Assembly: GCF_937616625.2 (NCBI RefSeq)
Contig: NC_065576.1
Span: 25,714,628 to 25,778,627 of the forward strand
DNA length: 64,000 bases
Direction: 5' to 3'
DNA from: Mercurialis annua
Lineage: Eukaryota > Streptophyta > Magnoliopsida > Malpighiales > Euphorbiaceae
This document shows, in pieces, positions 62,437 to 64,000 of this stretch. The first letter of the stretch is position 1. Every line of letters starts with the position of its first letter. The position numbers and the translations under genes are program-made. The notes beneath the pieces are model-generated. The model ran no database searches, had not been told where the DNA came from, and was given only the letters and a program-made list of their open reading frames with translations.

Positions 62437-64000
62437 TAATCTAGCGTCACTTTTTACGCACACTTTGCGTAATATAATCTAACCATGCTTAGGTAATCAG
62501 AACAACGCGTTAAAGAGACTTGAATCGCGACATACTAATCTAGCGTTACTTTTCACGCACACTTTGCGTAATATAACCTAACCATGCTTAGGTAATCGGA
62601 ATGACGCGTTAAAGAGACTTGAGACGCGACAAACTAATCTAGCATCACTTTTCACGCACTCTTTGCTTAATATAACCTAACCATGCTTTGGTTATCGGAA
62701 CGACGTGTTAAAGAGACTTGAGACTCGACATACTAATCTAGCGTCACTTTTCATGCACACTTTGCTTAAAATAACCTAACCATGCTTGGGTAATCAGAAC
62801 GACGCGTTAAAGAGACCTGAGACGCAACATACTAATCTAGCGTCACTTTTCATGCACAATTTGCGTAAAGTAGCCTAACCATGCTTAGGTAATCGGAACG
62901 AGTTAGACTTGTTACGTGACATACTATCCTAGCGGCACTTTTAATGCACACTTTGCGTAATATAACCTAACCATGCTTAGGTAATCGGAATGACGCGTTA
63001 AAGAGACTTGAGACGCGACTTACTAACCTAGTGTCACTTTTAACGCACTATTTGCGTAATATAACCTAACCATGCTTAGGTAATTGGAACTACACATTAG
63101 AGAGACTTGTGATGCAACATACTAGTCTAGCGTCACTTTTCACGCACACTTTGCGTAATATAACCTAACCATGCTTAGGTAATCGGAACGACGCGTTAGA
63201 GAGACTTGTGACACGACATAAGGATGGTAATCAAAACAACGCGTTAAAGTGACTTAAGACGCGCCTTACTAATCTAGAGACTTAAGACGCGCCTTACTAG
63301 TCCAGCGTAATATAACATAACCATGCTTAGATAATCGGAACGACGCGTTAAAGAGACTTGAGAGGCGACATACTAATCTAGAGTCACTTTTCACGCACAC
63401 TTTGCGTAATATAACCTAACCATGCTTAGGTAATCGGAACGACGCGTTAAAGGGAATTGAGACGCGACATACTGATCTATCGTCAGTTTTGCACGCACAC
63501 TTTGCTTATTAAAACCTAGCCGGTAGGTAATCAGAATGACGCGTTAAAGAGACTGGAGATGTGACATACTAATCTAGCGTCAGTTTGCACACTTTGCGTA
63601 ATATAAACTAACCGTAATCGGAACGACGCGTTAGCGAGATTTGTGACACGACATAGGAACGGTAATAAAAACGACGCCTTAAAGAGACATGAGACGCGCA
63701 ATACTAATCTAGAGTCAATTTTTGCGCACACTTCACGTACTATAACCTAACCATGCTTAGTTAATCGGAACGACACTTTAAAGAGACTTGAGATGCAACA
63801 TACTAATCTAGCGTCACTTTTTACGCACACTTTGCATCATATAACCCAACCATGCTTAGGTAATCGAAACGACTCGTTAAAGAGACTTGAGATGGGACAT
63901 ACTAATCTAGCGTCACTTTTCACGCACAATTTGGGTAATATAACCTAACCATGCTTAGGTAATCGGAACAACGCGTTAAAGAGACTTCAGACGAGAAATT
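62428..64000 (+). repeat. Satellite block 11, F orientation (cut by window end)
   Basis: F-orientation array entering at GCGCCATACTAATCTAGCG. About 62,428-62,905 corresponds to 17,570-18,045, sharing the AGACCTGAGACGC and CAATTTGCGTAAA-TAGCC variants and the AATCGGAACGAGTTA join. About 63,090-64,000 corresponds to 14,640-15,555, including the GGATGG short unit and the doubled CTTAAGACGCGCC fragment. The intervening 190 bp are ordinary monomers. The open frame at 63,531-63,731 is a satellite translation. Confidence 0.95.
63191..63238 (+). repeat. 48-bp short unit with a diagnostic GGATGG variant
   Basis: Landmarks at 63,191 and 63,239 are 48 bp apart. This copy carries ATAAGGATGGTAATCAAAAC instead of the usual AGCATGG. 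The same rare variant occurs near 14,770-14,785, followed in both places by a duplicated fragment ACTTAAGACGCGCCTTACTA. It is therefore a useful marker linking the last block of the window to the start of the 14.6-18.0 kb block. Confidence 0.93.

Noticed and set aside
1..64000. CRISPR array
   Set aside because: Repeats are periodic, but there are no unique spacers between them. The whole 99 bp is repeated and diverged, polarity flips many times, and there are no cas genes.
1..64000. Bacterial or plasmid replication iterons
   Set aside because: The size, divergence, inversions and absence of any gene over 64 kb do not fit an iteron origin.
1..64000. CENP-B box in the monomer
   Set aside because: I looked for TTCG-4N-A-2N-CGGG on both strands of the consensus. 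GTTCCGATTACC and similar parts do not fit the required core.
1..64000. ACGCGT as a MluI cell-cycle box or other promoter element
   Set aside because: The hexamer is present in most units because it is part of the consensus. Nothing indicates a promoter, and there is no gene to regulate.
1..64000. Telomere array
   Set aside because: TTAGG occurs inside the 99-bp unit only once per strand. There is no head-to-tail run of a 5-7 bp telomere repeat.
1..64000. tRNA, rRNA or other structured RNA genes
   Set aside because: The only short dyads are those in the satellite consensus. No cloverleaf, pol III box pair or rRNA-like segment stands apart from the repeats.

Overview
The whole window is one satellite DNA array. 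I found no protein gene, RNA gene, transposon or unique spacer in it. The basic unit is a monomer of 99 bp; for example, the ACGCGT-position landmark recurs at 39,411, 39,510, 39,609 (mutated there) and 39,708. Copies diverge, mostly by single substitutions and small indels, over all 64 kb, which holds roughly 650-700 units. A second, shorter unit of 48 bp (a monomer lacking 51 bp) is interspersed at irregular but heritable positions. This suggests a eukaryotic chromosome, from centromeric, pericentromeric or other constitutive heterochromatin. Megabase-style tandem arrays with higher-order structure, head-to-head and tail-to-tail switches and no coding density are not a bacterial or viral layout. 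I cannot name the species.

Layout. F is the orientation reading ..GACGCGTTAAAGAGACTTGA.. then ..CACGCACACTTTGCGTAATA..; R is its reverse complement. Blocks are approximately: 1-4,137 F; 4,138-4,908 R; 4,909-7,511 F; 7,512-14,644 R; 14,645-18,054 F; 18,055-18,130 a short 22-bp repeat junction; 18,131-26,727 R; 26,728-35,860 F; 35,861-45,117 R; 45,118-57,450 F; 57,451-62,427 R; 62,428-64,000 F. There are thus ten orientation switches, and the two orientations fill nearly equal totals (about 33 kb F, 31 kb R).

Above the monomer level, the array grew by copying multi-monomer blocks. I can follow these by shared rare variants and shared 48-bp units: 1-4,137 is an inverted copy of about 20,355-24,330; 30,630-35,600 is a direct copy of 45,118-50,330; 4,920-10,100 is a direct copy of 14,880-20,090 including its F-to-R switch; 13,510-14,640 matches 60,410-61,550; 55,100-57,450 matches about 1,640-3,635; and 62,428-64,000 joins the two ends of the 14,645-18,054 block. 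A local higher-order repeat of about 1.06 kb is tandemly repeated at 59.2-62.4 kb.

The monomer itself has three successive short inverted repeats, about nine CpG sites (about twice the expectation for its composition, by hand count on my inferred consensus), and much of its variation looks like CpG to TpG or CpA. All open reading frames in the window are 33-residue-periodic translations of the satellite; they arise where a once-per-monomer stop codon is mutated, and I do not annotate any as a gene. The most interesting content is structural: the repeated inversions, the traceable duplication history, the 22-bp repeat at one inversion junction, and the near-palindrome at another.
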